Origin: Incurvaria masculella
Lineage: Eukaryota; Arthropoda; Insecta; Lepidoptera; Incurvariidae
NCBI GenBank assembly: GCA_946894095.1
Contig: OX335642.1
Location: forward strand, 14,395,021-14,459,020
Length of the DNA stretch: 64,000 nucleotides
Direction of reading: 5' to 3'
Part shown: positions 33,261 through 44,990 of the stretch, piece after piece
How positions within the stretch are numbered: the first letter of the stretch is position 1
Layout: every line of letters starts with the position of its first letter
The notes under the pieces: model-generated
Seen by the model: only the letters and a program-made list of their open reading frames with translations
What the model was told of the DNA's origin: nothing
The model's database searches: none
Position numbers and translations under genes: made by a program

Positions 33261-33370
33261 CACGGGATTACTACGTTAGACATAGGTTAGACGTATAGAG
33301 CACTGGTATAGAGCAAGAGACTTATGCGTATAGCGGCACACCGTAACGGCACATTAGTGAGAATCACTTA

Positions 33371-33570
33371 GGACCGAGTGCACGAAAGGACAAAAATCAA
33401 AATGGACGTCAACGTAATTTAATCTTACGTTGACGTCGATTTTGATTTTGATTTTGATTTTTGACGTCACTTTGTATGGACAGTATGGAAGGACATATAG
33501 TTCCTTCACTTCACTAAAGTAACGTGTTTGTACAATGATTAACTTAGCCGTCTCTTCGTGCAATCGGGTC
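33371..33570. mobile_element. PIF/Harbinger-like MITE, family B, copy 1
   Basis: 200 bp with TTA target-site duplications (33368..33370 and 33571..33573). Inverted ends are GGACCGAGTGCACGAA and TTCGTGCAATCGGGTC. The interior holds GTCACTTTGTATGGACAGTA and an extra CAACGTAA...TTACGTTGACG hairpin absent from the other copies. TTA/TAA duplications are the PIF/Harbinger signature. Confidence 0.8.
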
Positions 33571-33590
33571 TTAGAATGTAACGACACACA

Positions 33591-33928
33591 GGCTGAGATA
33601 AATAGTCGTAAGAGAAACTAAGACTAACGAAAAGTAGTACTTAGTGACGTCAATTTGCATTAATTGAGGCTGAGATAAATAGTCGTAACAAAAACTAAGG
33701 CTAACGAAAAGTAGTACTTTGTGACGTCTGTTTGACACATTTTGTATGGACGAAATCTCAAAGTAACGCAAATTGACGTCACAAAGTACTACTTATCGTT
33801 AGTCTTAGTTTCTGTTACGACTATTTATCTCAGCCTGAGAATCCGTCCATACAAAATGTGTCATAGTGACGTCACAAAGCACTACTTTTCGTTAGTCTTA
33901 GTTTCTGTTACGACTATTTATCTCAGCC
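33591..33928. mobile_element. Foldback MITE, family E, outer copy carrying a nested copy
   Basis: Ends are GGCTGAGATAAATAGTCG and its complement, flanked by an ACA duplication (33588..33590 and 33929..33931). Without the inner copy it would be about 165 bp, like the solitary copy at 62880. The arms contain GTGACGTCA, a perfect CRE. Confidence 0.85.
33668..33835. mobile_element. Foldback MITE, family E, inner nested copy
   Basis: 168 bp inserted into the middle of the outer copy, with its own TGA duplication (33665..33667 and 33836..33838). The arms are about 60 bp around a loop containing ACACATTTTGTATGGACG. Confidence 0.85.
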
Positions 33929-34324
33929 ACAGAGTCAACTGACGGATGAAACCAATACTGTTTTATAAAAAATGTACTGAACTTTCTTATTTTCCTCAAA
34001 AAATGTGCAATTCGCCAAGTAACTTTAAAACTAGGTCCCTTCTTATTTACCAGAAATTATTATATTTGACCGGGTATTACGCTCGTTTACGTGACAATCC
34101 ACAAATGCACAGGTCACCTTCATGCTTTTTTTAAGAAAAAATTATAAATATTACAGAATTTGGAAAAAAAATGCATTTCTCATATAATGACAATGTGTAC
34201 CTCTAACGATTCAAAAAGTCTAATAGGTTAGATATGTTCCGTCCCTCTCAAACTAGCGGTAGTGATTCTTTAGATGTCTCACTCCCTCACTCTGTTCGTC
34301 TTGCAACTAGATCTGTGGAATGCA

Positions 34325-34475
34325 CTGATGGTAGTCAATTCGCTTACGAATTCGGGACACGCAACATCGAATATTTGTTACACTAAATGGCGTCCTGCGC
34401 AGTTCTTACGTGTCCCAACTTCAGAACATCAGGAGTGAGCGAATTATGGGAACTGACAGGCCGGCGCTACCGTCA
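34325..34475 (+). mobile_element. Family A foldback element, partial
   Basis: CAATTCGCTTACGAATTCGG, CGCAACATCGAATATTTG, AAATGGCGTCCTGCGCAG, TTCAGAACATCAGGAGTGAG and GGCCGGCGCTACC. Confidence 0.55.
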
Positions 34476-34739
34476 GTGAATACCATTATCAGCAAAAAAT
34501 GGCACCGCCGACAGTCGGGATCTCGTAATGGCGGCGGGCCTGTACGTCGCTACGACCTCGAGAGCTGCTCGAAATTCGGTCGCACGTCGTTCGCAAAGTC
34601 GGAGCACCGAGCGTATGGAAAAATGAACGTTTTCCTTTTCCGAGAGAAAATGCACCCTCACGTTACGTCGACAAAGAGTGCTACGAAGCACGCTCGCGAC
34701 AAAATCAGAACACCTTCCCAACCGTGAGTTTCCAATCGT

Positions 34740-35930
34740 AGATGCAACACCAAACTATGGCCGAGTAGAGAGCTCCTAATGCCCGTTTTTACCATCTCCG
34801 GCTACATTTATTGATTTGAATGATTTGAATCAGAAATTACGCCCGCATTGTCAGGACATTCGTGTAAACACAACACATGTTCAGTTCAATGTTTTAAGGA
34901 AACTCACTCATATATTCGTAGTTCTTTTATTTCACGACAGACACAATTTAACTCGATCGTATTTAAGAGACACGTCTCAATTTAGCCACAGGGATTTTGA
35001 ATTTATCGTTATCATTTGCGTTACGTAGATGGGTTCTAGATGGGTGGTGGTTATAATTCTATGTGAAACTGTATGAAATTTTAAATGAAAATTGTCTGTA
35101 ATGTTTATTGAAGTCACTGATCATGACAGCAGGCGTGTTATTGCCCATTCATGTCCAGCACCATAAAGATGGCGGAAACATTTTATTAGGTACAGCCTTA
35201 AATGTTTATCTGTTCTCACGGTTAATAAAATCTAAAACGGATCAACGATCAAATCAAACCTTGAAATTCGTAATGGGCATTTAAAGTCTACCTCGCGAGA
35301 TTGGTAAACTTATAATCATAATTCCTTCAAGATATAAACATCTTAAGCTCATAAGAAACTTTAAACACAGTAAATCATATGGGCTATTATCGCCGCGGCT
35401 CCATCACGCCCGGAGAGCTCCACAAAGCTGAATATATAAAATATTTTTAAATATGCATAAAAATGTCAAACTTCCAAATTGATAGCTGCGCGTTGAATAA
35501 CTAAAAAGCTGTACCTAACTGTGGCATATGGCGCGCACGCTAATAGCGTAGCATTATTTACACAATTTGCATAACTCTAAGGGCTGGCAGAATGTACATA
35601 CATTTACGTGTAATAAAATAATCCAAGTAGTATCTCTGTCAATGTTTTTACCCGACTACAGTGAAGCCAAAAGGAAAGGTTATTATTTTAGGAGTCTGTG
35701 TATTTGTGTTTACGTATGTTCCATCGTAGCGCTTAAACTATTCATTCAATATTGATGAATAAGGTGTAATCGATTCGTTATTACGACCCGGGCACGAAAA
35801 ACTTTGACTTCTTCGCAGACTTATAATATAATTTTAATCCTAATCTATGACGGCCCTAGTCCATAAAAAAGCCATTACATAAAGATGCTACATTAAATGA
35901 AAATAAGATTAAAACGAATAAAAATCTAAA
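34740..35930. other. No supported feature
   Basis: AT-rich sequence with a few GC specks (ATCGCCGCGGCTCCATCACG near 35390). No frame or repeat could be assigned. Confidence 0.4.
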
Positions 35931-35934
35931 TGTA

Positions 35935-36100
35935 AACTGGACATTGATGGATAATAACTTTATTAATTTAATTTTAAAACACAACGTGCATGGCCGTTTT
36001 GACATCTTTTATTTGCAATTGTTCATGGTACCAACCCGAGTGGAATTAAACCTGATAACGAAGGGGACCTCCAGTTTTACGGAAATATAGACCACGAACG
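35935..36100 (-). mobile_element. SINE fragment
   Basis: Antisense ACTGGACATTGATGG, TCATGGTACCAACCCGAGTG and GGGGACCTCCAGTTTTACGG. Confidence 0.5.
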
Positions 36101-36699
36101 ATGAATCCCTTGGTCCCATTTGACGACATCCTCGGAAAGAAACACAGCGGGCCCAATGCATACAATTGCATTATTTTTATGTGCCAGAAAAGTAATTAGA
36201 AAAAGGTTTTTTTAAGAACCTCTAGCAAAGGACCACGGAATATTGATGGACTCCGAAACAGCATAATCCCTGTGATGTGTGCAGAAGCAAAATTTCTCAC
36301 ATTTCAAGTGATGATAATCTTCAATCGCAATAGTTGGGTGCAAGTTTTTTTATTTACACCCAAACTCCGCCTAGTGCCAACCCTGGCCGATGACGCCGGT
36401 TCCGCGAAGCTGGCGCGCCGCCGCCGCCGCGTCGCCACCGCGCGTTCTACAGAACGGTAAAGCTGCCTCGGCTCGGACAAAGCGATACTGTGCTGGAAGG
36501 CCGAACGCTAACACATTTACAGCTCTCTTGTTTGATCTTTTGCTCGCCTCCTAAAAGTGCGATGGGACGGTCGGCGGTCGGTTCGCACCAGCGTTTGCTC
36601 ATTCCGGCTCCCAAAGAGGAAGGCATTCCTATTCCTACTACACGAATCCGGAATGACCTCCGGAATGTATGTAGGTCCAATAGTGATTCGAGACCCGGG

Positions 36700-36965
36700 A
36701 ATTCGCGAATGGTTATACGGGAATATCTTTTTATGTTGGTTATTGTTATGATATTAGCCCAACACACCTCATGGAAACTAAGATGCTAAGAACTTCCTTT
36801 TATTGCACAGCTATATTGAACTGTATAGAAAACCCGGACAATTTTCATTGCCGCTTCGACCTTCGTACTTTCAATGAACTGGTACCATTCTGGGCGGGAT
36901 TAACCCTAACACCTAGTAAATAGGGAAGGGGATCTACTGTTTAACATGGAATCCAAACCACGAAC
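36700..36965 (-). mobile_element. tRNA-headed SINE, 5'-truncated
   Basis: Antisense ATATTAGCCCAACACACCTC, CCGGACAATTTTCATTGCCG, GGTACCATTCTGGGCGGG, ATTAACCCTAACACCTAG and TTTAACATGGAATCC. Confidence 0.65.
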
Positions 36966-37689
36966 GGCGATTCTCTTAGTCGGCTCTAACGAAATGCACG
37001 GGAAGAAATACAGTGGGATACTGTATCTGGGGGCACGGCAGTTCCCCCGCCAAGGCGAGCAAAATCACAGCCGTACCATACTCTTCAGGAAGTTTTTTTT
37101 ACTTGCTGGAACCCACACAGACCCGCGAAAATCCTGAATCGGATTCAGAATATTATTGCCAATTGTCGAATGACCAAAAAAAAGAAAAGGTCGTGCGATC
37201 GCAGCTTCAATTGCCTCTGATCTGAAATTGTATTACAAGTGGTCTGGAATGACTATTATAAAGCGGAATGGATTGTTTAAAGCCGGAATGGATATGTCTC
37301 CATGAAGAGTGGGAATATCAATAGGAGTAGGGAAAGCTGATGAGGAGTGTTAAAATGACAAATAAATAAAAAAAAAACTGTAACCCGACTACTACAAGGT
37401 AAGAAACAAGGTAGGTGCTGTTTGATATCATCGTTTTATAAACATTTTTAAAATATTTAGCGTGCCTACATTACCCGGGCCATAATAACGAATCGAATGA
37501 AACCTTATTCATGAAAATCGGATGAACAACACAGTTTAAGCGCTACGGTGATTACATACGTAAATTCAAACATTTACTACTAAAATCATAAACCTTTCAT
37601 TGGCTTTGGCGTAGTCGGGTAAAAATGTAGATGAGGCAGGTTCTCGGAATGTGGTTAATTCGGGATGAGCCATCCTTCACACTCGGCCC

Positions 37690-38030
37690 AATTGTATTGT
37701 GCACAGCGAGCATTGGAAGGCCGGGAGGAACTATTTCGGAGAGCGGCAGCGTAGCCACGAGTTAGTGGAAAACGTCTTACTGTAGTTAGTTCGCTTGCGA
37801 ATTCGGGACGGGCAATATCTAATGTTCGTTGCACTAAATAGCGTCCTGTGAAGTTCTTACGCATTCTTACGTGTCGTTAGTCTTCGAGAAAATCAGTTGT
37901 AAGCGAATTCGTAAGCGAACTCACTCGCCGGCGCTACATTTTTTGCATGCAAAAGTGACTACGCCGCCCCATGCAAACGGAATTGCGATTGCTACTCCCG
38001 TCCTTCCATGCTCGCTGATTTTCCAGATCT
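37690..38030 (+). mobile_element. Family A foldback element, most complete copy
   Basis: The two ends are inverted relative to each other. Left: GCATTGGAAGGCCGGGAGG, GCGGCAGCGTAGCCACG, TTAGTTCGCTTGCGAATTCG. Right: GCGAATTCGTAAGCGAACTC, CGCCGGCGCTAC, GTGACTACGCCGCC, CTCCCGTCCTTCCATGC. The middle has GTTCGTTGCACTAAATAG and GCGTCCTGTGAAGTTCTTACG. The pieces at 16.5, 31.8, 34.3, 46.1 and 48.9 kb belong to it. Confidence 0.65.
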
Positions 38031-38264
38031 AGAAAGCGCTAAATTCATGGTGCTCGCTTAGATAGAGAGTGCCTAACAATGGCCGCTCAAATGAATGAAG
38101 ACTGATGATCTCGTTTGCACTTTGAATCGGTAGGTTAAGATCAGGCTATTAGTTATTCTGTGTCTCAGTTCTATTCTTAGAATAATGTAATGTTTATCAT
38201 GCGAAACATGGACATCGGATTCTCGATTTAAAAGTACTTGTCAATGCTAAAAGTCAAACTGGCA

Positions 38265-38500
38265 GCCTCGGTAGCCAGTGGTGCGACGACGCCGCGATAT
38301 TGAGGTAAAGCAACACTGGACGCGGTCGGGTTGCGGGGTGGTAAGCGGTCCGGAATACATGGAAAACTGTAGGTCCTTGGGCCCTTGCTTACCAGCTAAT
38401 AGGGTTATTCTCGCCCAAGTCAGTTTTAAATTAAATAAGGTGGAACGGCAAGGAAAATTGTCCGTGTTTTCGATTCATTTCAACGTAACCGAGCAATTTT
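38265..38500 (+). mobile_element. tRNA-headed SINE, copy with head
   Basis: The head GCCTCGGTAGCCAGTGGTGC resembles an A box (TAGCCAGTGG). Then come GGAATACATGGAAAACTG, TAGGTCC, CTTACCAGCTAATAGGG and GAAAATTGTCCGTGTTTTC. The 77-aa frames here are shadows. Confidence 0.5.
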
Positions 38501-38734
38501 AAGATTTTTCCACTTCAAAAGTACCAAGAAGCATGCGACGTATTGGACTGATATGCGGTTGCAAGTATTATTTTGATTTTGTACATTTGAGAGCGGACGG
38601 GGAGGCGAAGCAATCAGTCGGTTTGTGATATCTTTGGAAACTCTTCTAAACCACAAACACGGTTCAAATGACAGTTGCTCTTTGCCAGCAATGGGAGCGT
38701 CCAACAGCAAGCCTTAGCCCATGATTTGTATTTT

Positions 38735-38960
38735 AAACGTCTCCTTCTTACTAGGTGGGGTCAGCGGTTGGCACCATCGCATTGATTGAAAGCTGGTCAC
38801 GGCGGCAAATAACAATTTGTTATAGTTTTCCGTCTAGTTCACTGTACTATATGATTGACTGAAAAGGACCTAACTGGGCCTTAGTTCCTTCTGGAATGCG
38901 GTGTGTCGAGACAACGTGACAGTAGGTTTGATATTAGTTATCCTTATCCAACGGTATAAA
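38735..38960 (+). mobile_element. SINE 3' two-thirds
   Basis: ACTAGGTGGGGTCAGCGG, GGCACCATCGCATTGATTG, TTTTCCGTCTAGTTCA, CCTTAGTTCCTTCTGGAATG and CGGTGTGTCG. Confidence 0.55.
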
Positions 38961-39070
38961 TAATTTGCGCTAACTGGTGCAATACTGCTGCGTTTAGGGT
39001 TAACAAACATCTGGATTCATATTATATATGACCGGGTTTTATCAGGATAATTCTGATCGTTTTGTCGAAA

Positions 39071-39107
39071 TGGGTTTCCTAAAGTCCCTTAGATTTTAGG
39101 AAACCCA
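39071..39107. repeat. Perfect 13-bp stem hairpin
   Basis: TGGGTTTCCTAAA and TTTAGGAAACCCA around an 11-nt loop. No element association seen. Confidence 0.7.
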
Positions 39108-39852
39108 CTTTTCTATTTCGAAATTGGTTGTTTGGATATGTCCCGTCGCAAAAAAAGGGACCCTCGTGGACTGGCTTTGGTGTCCGTCGGTCACACGCAT
39201 TTTTTCCCGAATTGTTCCCCTATGAACGGTTATTTGTAAATTCTAATATACACTTATGGAGTTGTGCATAATCTCATTACTTTTGCTGAAAACATCAGAC
39301 TTTTTGAGAAAAAGCTTGATTTCTGAAGCGCTTATTTTGAATAACATTGGAAAATACTCATCAGGCGAGGGCGAATTTATTCCATGGCCAGCGGTGACGG
39401 AACCCTCGGCACGTGAACACGTTCACGCTTGACCGGATTTTTATTTACCCAGTCTGTAATTGCATTTCGATGCGATATTTCTGGATTTTTTTGTCATGCT
39501 TTTCGTTAGGTAATGCAGTTTAGCTTGGCAAATCTTCTCTAATTTACATATGGCAAACCTAGCTGTCAAGTCGCGCCGAAGTCGCAGTGCGGGTATATTC
39601 ATAGGTTGACGAGGATACAAGTTTGCACACAATGCTCGGATGTATCAGGGCATAGCTCACAATGTTGCCTTTATTGCGTACTCAGCTACTTTACGAGGCG
39701 TTGTCTCGAAATTTATTAGTTGACCCACTTTCGACGGTAGGCAGGCGGCGGCTAGGCGACCAGCGAAAATGCAATATGGTCCTGTTAACAGTCGCCTCGC
39801 GACTCGCGAACCGATGGTGAATTATCATCGGGTGAGAAAAAGCGGTTTTGAG

Positions 39853-40092
39853 CAGGGGGTCCATTCAGGGCAGTTCGAATTCGTCACTAAATATCAACTC
39901 ACTTTTTTAAATAGTCAATGTTTCCATACTTCTTGTACATCATTACAGTTAGGTAAAAATCTGGTCTGTCCCGTAAATACGTTGGAAGTATAAATAAGGG
40001 TCCCGTTAGTTAAATAATAATATATTTCCCAGCTATTTTTAGGTTAACTTACTCCCGAACTCGAACTCACTCTTACCTGAATGGACCCCCTG
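39853..40092 (-). mobile_element. MITE, family F, copy 2
   Basis: Inverted relative to 2065..2312. It starts CAGGGGGTCCATTCAGGG and ends CTGAATGGACCCCCTG, with the same interior segments (AAAAATCTGGTCTGTCCCG, TATTTCCCAGCTATTTTTAGG). Confidence 0.75.
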
Positions 40093-40250
40093 TTCTAGCA
40101 GTTCGTTAGGACTATGTTGAAATGCAAAAGTAAGGGCAATGGACAAATTACTAGTGGCTCTCTGAGTTGTAGACCTCGGGAGTTGGTCTTTTTGAACATT
40201 TGAAATTTTTGAACATAAACCAATCCGTAAAAAAAATATATGTATAATAT

Positions 40251-40523
40251 GGTTAAAGCCTGACTTTACCCCAAGGTTTGAAATTAATTTTTCCTTGAAG
40301 TTTTTTTTATTACTGCACTTATATATGTTGAGTGCAGTAATTAAGAGTTGACTTTAAAATGCTTTTTTGATTTTTTTGTATGAAAAAAATCGAAAAAAAA
40401 TGGGTTACGGTTATTCTTTTCTTACCATACAATTAGAGCCCTCAACACAGGTATATCTTGAAAATATTAGATTCCTTCAAGGAAAAAAAGATTTCGGACT
40501 TTAACAAACATCGGGCTTTAACC
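40251..40523. mobile_element. Foldback MITE candidate
   Basis: Ends GGTTAAAGCCTGA and TCGGGCTTTAACC. Inner arms have CCTTGAAG/CTTCAAGG, and there is a central ACTGCAC...GTGCAGT hairpin. The arms are about 50 bp and imperfect. No clear duplication flanks it. Confidence 0.55.
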
Positions 40524-40529
40524 GTAACA

Positions 40530-41560
40530 TAAATATATTATTATAATACAAAATAATGCCGGATGCAAGAAAGCTGAAGATGAATAAGATTTATTAGTCT
40601 CATCCAAGGCTGCCTGACTTTAGATATAATCCACGGCCAGTGAAGCAACCAACTAGATCCGTTGCTGGACCAAAAACCAGGAAGGACCCTTTCAAAATAG
40701 AAATAAAATTTAATCTATGCGTGCACCTCATAATACCTTGCACAGAATTGTAGAACCAAATCACTTAAAAAATTCAACTGTCAGTCTTTCTATCAGCCCG
40801 CTTATAATTTGATAATTACCCAATTGAAATGGGGTTTGTATTGCTTAGTTATTCCTATCTGTAATATACTACTTACCATTACGGTTAATTCCATGAAGGG
40901 TGAGCAGTGGGTTTAAATGTAAGGAAAGTGTCAAATTTAATGCATCGGTATTTGAACAGGAGCAAAACACCGTCGCCGATAATTGCGTTTTCGCATGTCT
41001 CTATCTTTGATGATCGAGATGCAGTGGGACCATATTTCAGTCACCAATTTTTAAATATTTCCTGATAACGGACCGTATTTTCTGCGATAAATATGTTTTG
41101 TTGCGATCTAACTGCAAATTTGACTTACGACATGTAATCTAATCTAGGAAACTTCCTCATTGTTAAACCGTATAAAACATATTAAGTAATCTCCTAACTT
41201 TAACAGAGTTGAATAATAAAATCCATGAATAATTAAATGACCCAAACCTATTACATAAACAACGTCAGCCTATAGAAGCGTATCTGTATTAATTATTCAT
41301 TCTAGTGAATTTGTGAAATAGATAAAACGTAAAAACTAGGAATATTGTGCCAGAGAGAGTGACACATCACGATACACATAAATATCACGCTTTACTGCTC
41401 AACTCCAGCGAATTGAACCATAGAAAAATCCAGAGCGGGCAAATGTGGATTGATTGTTTGCATAAAATGTCTACATATTAAGATTTACTCTAAACACTTA
41501 ATAAAATAGAATGCATTTACATACATTTTATAATTATTACCTGGACCAAATTTACTTTTA
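40530..41560. other. No supported feature
   Basis: Mixed AT-rich sequence without a recognised gene, RNA or repeat. Confidence 0.4.
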
Positions 41561-41574
41561 CACAAAATTTCACG

Positions 41575-41660
41575 AGTCGGATATGCGAAAGCATTTATAC
41601 CCAATCTGAAACGGAGACGTTTCGCTCTTCGCTGGGTTAGTTATCGAAACGTCGAGCAGC
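41575..41660 (-). repeat. Dispersed repeat shared with 53090..53250
   Basis: On the minus strand: CAGCGAAGAGCGAAACGTC, TCCGTTTCAGATTGGG and AAATGCTTTCGCATATCCG. This corresponds to GAGCGAAGCGTCTCCGTTTC and AAAATGCTTTCATAGGCCG at 53.1 kb. Confidence 0.45.
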
Positions 41661-42539
41661 ACGTCCTGCTCCTCACACGCGCGGTAAGCCGTCAAACTAA
41701 ATATTATAGTTATGTCCCGCGTAAGTTTTAAAATATTAATAATTATACTGGATTGGAAGCTTAGTAGTTCGAAAGAATGTATGGCTGCGGATCGTCGCCT
41801 ACGTCGCATATATGTACTCGTGATTGGATTGGAGACCACAGCTTTACGAATATTGATCTGACGAGTCGCAGAGATTCTTAGCGCTATGGCCGTGTATTTC
41901 GGGCCGCCTTTGAAGTTGCCGACACTAGCTGTAATGAGACGAGCCGTATGGCCCAAAATTAGTTAACTGCTCTCCTAAACGGACTAACCCGCCTCACCCG
42001 CCCTCCCCGCCGCGGCGCCAAAGCAACGATTGTATTATGTACGAAAATTCGTACAGCAGGTGCCATCTCGGAAACCTAGTGGAAATACAAGCTGTTTATT
42101 CGGTAACTACATTAAAGGACGACAAGATCGAATTTCGTCCCGATTTCGCGAGTTGCTGCTGCCGCCACCGTTGCTACTAAAATACTGTTACGAACTTGAC
42201 TCAAGTAACGCCATCTGTCAGTGCAACATGTAATTGCTAGACATACTTAGAGGGAGAAAAAAAACTTGCTGAAAAAGGTGAAATTTTATGAAAAATATGG
42301 TGTGCTAACTACTTCTGCCGCAAGTTACATGTAATGTTGTCAATAAGAAATAAGCATCTCTTTGCGACTAGCAAAATGTTTATGAATACATTCTCGGTTC
42401 ATCTGTAGAGTATCTTGAGTACAATCTCCGATACAATCATATTGTCTGCAAGTAACATGTTTTTCCAAAACAAAACTAGCACAGATAAGGATGATAAAAT
42501 ATTAACTTCGCGCGAAATATTCAACAATACCCGCAATTT

Positions 42540-42740
42540 TCCGCTGTCACTCGCGGCGATTCCATTTTTCAAACGTCCGCGCTCGCAAAATGGCCGCCGG
42601 AAGCGGGAGCGGGTGGGCGTCGAGCGACGGGGGGCAATATGGCGGCGCTTCCGGCGCTTCGGTTTAATTAAAAAATGCTCGCATTTGACGGTGACAGTTT
42701 TCGCCGTCGCTCTGACGAACGCGCCCTGAGGCTGCGGGGT
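42540..42740. promoter_or_regulatory. GC-rich island
   Basis: Contains AAAATGGCCGCC, GGCAATATGGCGGCG and CTTCCGGCGCTTCGG. The GCCGCCAT/ATGGCGGC words resemble Pho/YY1-type sites. No exon assigned. Confidence 0.3.
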
Positions 42741-42944
42741 CTGTTGGGATTTTGGGTTTATGAGGTCGAGAGCTTAGGGTGACTTGAAACCGAATGTTTT
42801 CAGTAACCGGATTATGTTTATTATATTAAAATACAAGTAGATGCCCGTGGCTACGCCCGTGATAATGTCAGAAGAAAAACAGTTATCTCCGATTTCTTCC
42901 TCTCTTCCCTCAGGAATTCAAGAGTGATAGAAAAGAGCCTATAC

Positions 42945-43430
42945 TAATTGATGACATTATTGACGCAGGATGCATTCTCCGAATATATGACCAGTGCGTC
43001 CTCCCGGTTATGACGTAGGGGTGTGAAATGTGGACTCTGACGGTCGCTGTTGTCCAAAGGTTGAAAGTTGCCCTGCGAGCAATGGAGCAAGCCATGCTGG
43101 GAATATCGCTACGGGATATGGTGCCTAACGAGGCAATCCGCCGACGTACCAAAGTGGTCGATATGGGACACCGGGTGACTAAGCTCAAATGGCAGTGAGC
43201 TGGTCACTTCAGCCGAAGAGACGACGACCGTTGGAGTAACCGTGTCTTACACTGGAGGCCGTGGACAGGAAAACGGAGTGTGGAAAGACCGCCCGCCAGG
43301 TGGGACGACGACATCAAGTGTGTTGGCGGAAAGCAGTGGTTCCGTACCGCTGAGGGCCGGTAGAACTGGAGAAAAATTAAAGGCGTATGTCCAGCAGTGG
43401 ACGCAAACACGCTGACTGACTGATTGACTT
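42945..43430 (+). pseudogene. RTE-like LINE reverse transcriptase C-terminal fragment
   Basis: Translating the plus strand, one frame reads RIYDQCVLPVMT(stop)GCEMW, then VQRLKVALRAMEQAMLGISL, RDMVPNEAIRRRTKVVDMG, KLKWQ(stop)AGHFSRRDDDRW, then RPPARWDDDIK, and finally a stop where QDR would be. These are the ordered landmarks of the RT C-terminal region in lepidopteran RTE-type elements (VLPVMTYGCETW, ...KWQWAGH.ARR, ...GRPP.RW.DD). Three in-frame stops mark it as dead. The CTGACTGACTGATTGAC tail near 43410 is the probable 3' end. Confidence 0.75.
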
Positions 43431-43632
43431 TACGTAGATACATACCCAAACAAAATCGGTTCAGTGGTTCTCAATATATAAGCAGACATAAAGACTGACA
43501 AACGTCAGATATTGGATTTTGTTAAGAGTTGTAGCACATCGATTGATACTATAAAAAAAATGGTTTGGACGATGTAACCAGCTTTGTCCGGTTTGTTTAA
43601 AATTCTGCAACGTTTATTATGGTATTATGATT

Positions 43633-44515
43633 TCATCTACATATACTAGTATAATAAAACTGAAGAGTGTGTTTATTTTCTTTGTTTTTTGTTTGAACGC
43701 GCTTATCTCTGGATTAAGGCCCTGATACTAGATAAATCGCAAAGTTAGACGAGGCACCCCAAGTTAACTAACCAAGTCTGACGATTAGAAGTGTCATTCT
43801 TACAATCTATGATTCCTTGTCTAGGAATCAACCTACTTTCGTTAATGTATGTTTCCTATTTCTTTACAAAATACATTGCGGAAATGGTGTCCATTTCCGA
43901 ACTATTTTGACTAAATGTAGACATCTAAAAGCAAATGGATTTATTTTTTTATGCATATATGCTGTTCTTGCTTATATCTAGAAATCGTATAGACTTTCAG
44001 ATGTCTAATGTGAAAAATCTTTTATTATTATTATTTAAAAAAAAATATGGAATCAAAAAATAATAATCCATTATCAGTCTGGAGTTCTATTTGGACTTGC
44101 TGTGGCGTTTTACTACATATTATTACATTTGTTTAAAAGTGCATTGGTATAGCGCGAGTAGTTGGCTCGTCCTAGCGCCTAAAGTCGGATTAGATTTTTT
44201 TTCATTTAACAGCCCAATTATTGAGCAAGGTTATAGGCAATTTAACATTACGCTACGACCCCAAGGAGCCGATCAAAAATAAAAAAGTCGGAAATAACGC
44301 TAAGCGAAAAGAAGTACTAGCGCGGGCGGTCGATTCTACGCGGTGGACGATCGAGGTCGCATTTAACCGTGTTCCGTTCGGGTGATTGCGATCTCGATCA
44401 TCCACCGCGTAGAATCGACCGCCCGCGCTAGTACTTCTTTTCGCTTAGCGTTATTTCTGACTTATTAATTTTTTGGGACAAAACGAAATTGACCCGAGCG
44501 AAGCCGGCAAACTCA
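43633..44515 (+). mobile_element. Helitron-like element carrying a perfect foldback
   Basis: Starts TCTACATATACTAGTATAAT with AAACTGAAGAGTGTGTTTAT, a Helitron 5' phrase, and ends in ATTGACCCGAGCGAAGCCGG. The terminal CTAG is degraded. It encloses the 44287..44461 hairpin. Confidence 0.4.
44287..44461. repeat. Near-perfect 74-bp-arm hairpin
   Basis: Left arm 44287..44360 and right arm 44388..44461 are reverse complements with only about three differences, around a 27-nt loop. The arm contains AACGCTAAGCGAAAAGAAGT and GCGGGCGGTCGATTCTACGC. CpG-rich arms this similar suggest a recent foldback or selection on the hairpin. Confidence 0.9.
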
Positions 44516-44990
44516 ACTATCCATAATAAGCTAGCCAAGTGCACAGACACGGGAACGTCGCTCCTGGGTTCGGAGGCACGGAGGTCGGGCCGCGTAATGA
44601 GTTGATTGTTAGCGTTTACAGGCTACAGACTGCCGATTTACGATTCCCTTTGAAAGGGCACGCGCTGTACGGAGGCCGAAATAAGCTCCTACGTAACCCT
44701 GCAGTAACCAGCGATACAAATTAATACAATTACTTTAACCCATATAGCTTAGGGTAATTTTTATAAATTAAACTCGTCCTTATTCGAAAAGTATTCAAGT
44801 ACTAGGCGCCGACACATAAACGTTGCGCAAAAACCACCGAAAAAGAAATGGGTGAAGCCGGTCGATTACATACATACATATCACATTCTTTGGATCATGT
44901 TCTGTTTGACGACATATGTTTTAAAGAAGAAATACGCTTTCAATACACTGTTGTGTGTAGGTATAAATAAAATGTATGGGGAGGATGACA

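Noticed and set aside
33742..33942. 66-aa ORF, with its opposite-strand twin at 33571..33771
   Set aside because: Both are translations of the foldback MITE arms.
36370..36460. Candidate exon ending at ACAGAACG|GTAAAG
   Set aside because: Arg/Ala-rich translation from GC-rich DNA with no homology recognised and no matching acceptor.
41570..41956. 128-aa minus-strand ORF
   Set aside because: Its 3' part overlaps a dispersed repeat shared with 53.1 kb; no domain seen.
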